Shown here piece after piece: positions 63,380 through 64,000 of a stretch of 64,000 bases of DNA. Position numbers and translations under genes: made by a program. The stretch is from Marimonas lutisalis (GTDB taxonomy: Bacteria; Pseudomonadota; Alphaproteobacteria; Rhodobacterales; Rhodobacteraceae), in contig NZ_SKCI01000001.1 of assembly GCF_005434965.1 (NCBI RefSeq), positions 1,324,952 through 1,388,951 of the forward strand, written 5' to 3'. Position 1 is the first letter of the stretch, and the number at the start of each line of letters is the position of its first letter. The notes beneath the pieces were generated by a model. That model was not told the origin of the DNA and made no database searches. It saw only the letters and a program-made list of their open reading frames with translations.

Positions 63380-64000
63380 ATGAGCACCGCCGCCCTCATC
63401 GTTGCTGCCGGGCGTGGCACCCGCGCCGGCCCCGGCGCGCCCAAGCAATGGCGCCCGCTGGCCGGGCGGCGGGTGATCGACTGGACGCTGGCGCGGTTTC
63501 TTTCGGCGCCGCAGATCGACCGGATCCTGCTGGTGCTGCATCCGGACGACATCGCCGGTTTCACCCCACCGTCCGGTGTCGAGGTAACCGCCGGCGGCGC
63601 GACCCGTGCGCAATCGGTGCGCAACGGGCTCGAGGCGCTGGCCGCCGATCCGCCCGATCTGGTGCTGATCCACGATGTCGCCCGCCCCTGCCTGCCGCAG
63701 CCGGTGATCGATGCCGTAATTCGCGCGCTCGGGGCCGCGCCGGGGGCCGCGCCGGCCCTGCCCGTCACCGACGCGCTTTGGCGTGGCGATAATCACCACG
63801 TCACCGGCACGCAGGACCGCGCCGGCCTCTTTCGCGCGCAAACCCCGCAGGGCTTTCGCTTTGCCGAAATCCTCGCCGCGCATCGCGCCCACGCGGGCGA
63901 TGCCGCCGACGACGTGGAAATCGCCCGCGCCGCGGGGCTTGAGGTTGCCATCGTTCCGGGGCATGAGGACAACCTGAAAATCACCCACGCCGACGATTTC
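63380..64000 (+). CDS. ispD: 2-C-methyl-D-erythritol 4-phosphate cytidylyltransferase IspD, N-terminal part (probably an IspDF fusion; cut by window edge)
   Basis: Open from ATG 63380 to the window end, 207 codons. It begins [20 protein letters not shown], then KQWRPLAG, the CTP-binding loop of IspD, and continues to [27 protein letters not shown] and [12 protein letters not shown] at the edge. IspD makes CDP-methylerythritol in the non-mevalonate isoprenoid pathway. In Rhodobacterales the gene is usually fused to ispF; that half, if present, lies outside. It is divergent from dusB with a 166-bp gap. Confidence 0.92.
   Translation, partial: MSTAALIVAAGRGTRAGPGAPKQWRPLAGRRVIDWTLARFLSAPQIDRILLVLHPDDIAGFTPPSGVEVTAGGATRAQSVRNGLEALAADPPDLVLIHDVARPCLPQPVIDAVIRALGAAPGAAPALPVTDALWRGDNHHVTGTQDRAGLFRAQTPQGFRFAEILAAHRAHAGDAADDVEIARAAGLEVAIVPGHEDNLKITHADDF

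Overview
The window is a high-GC, gene-dense chromosomal segment of an alphaproteobacterium, most likely a Rhodobacterales (Roseobacter/Rhodobacter-type) species. The evidence is the conserved block dusB-ntrB-ntrC-ntrY-ntrX followed by trkA-trkH-hfq-hflX, NtrC and NtrX proteins that lack the sigma54-contacting GAFTGA loop, a class II DAHP synthase, a monomeric NADP isocitrate dehydrogenase, an ispD gene that may be the first half of an IspDF fusion, and a 'ttgccagaaatactc' tail typical of Rhodobacteraceae intergenic repeats. No rRNA, tRNA, transposase, prophage or CRISPR array was found.

Layout. 1-4815 (minus): a branched-chain-amino-acid-type ABC transporter operon (substrate-binding protein, LivG, LivF, LivH, start of LivM) with two tiny paralogous exported four-cysteine proteins inserted between livF and livH. 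4983-8709: exported sugar dehydrogenase, GlxA/AraC regulator, class II DAHP synthase. 8766-12199: PAS protein, then yicC-gmk-gamma carbonic anhydrase. 12381-19726: a complete phosphate regulon, phoR-pstSCAB-phoU-phoB, with a three-repeat Pho box before pstS. 19887-23190: LysR regulator divergent from glutaryl-CoA dehydrogenase, then a LuxR-type solo. 23653-25422: tsf and rpsB. 25716-30992: HupE/UreJ-type permease whose start codon overlaps that of a divergent DUF4198 protein, followed by psuK-psuG (pseudouridine catabolism), an exported unknown and a DUF502 membrane protein. 31007-33048: patatin, 3-hydroxybutyrate dehydrogenase and a 60-aa protein. 33183-33293: a candidate small RNA with its own promoter and terminator. 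33373-36369: oligopeptide-type binding protein and an arsC-aqpS-like pair. 36460-40547: XRE-cupin regulator divergent from an acyl-CoA ligase/FrnE/MFS operon. 40712-42985: LicD-like transferase, glycerol-3-phosphate-type cytidylyltransferase and a frameshifted sulfotransferase-like gene. 43013-50825: isocitrate dehydrogenase, SMR pump, MDR oxidoreductase, K+ channel-like protein, beta-hydroxyacid dehydrogenase and a penicillin-acylase-family protein. 50837-63213 (mostly minus): hflX, hfq, trkH, trkA, ntrX, ntrY, ntrC, ntrB, dusB. 63380-end: start of ispD or ispDF.

How the genes work together. Two global nutrient circuits (Pho and Ntr) lie here as intact operons with their own regulators. The rest is metabolic housekeeping mixed with small accessory modules. 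The observations I rate highest are non-coding or architectural: a roughly 76-nt candidate sRNA; a dispersed intergenic element present twice in opposite orientation (near 19.8 kb and 25.65 kb); a four-tract G-run that can also fold as a hairpin (36.4 kb); the head-to-head overlap of two start codons (26.84 kb); and the paired four-Cys exported proteins inside the transporter operon. Functional names rest on motifs read by eye; no database search was run.
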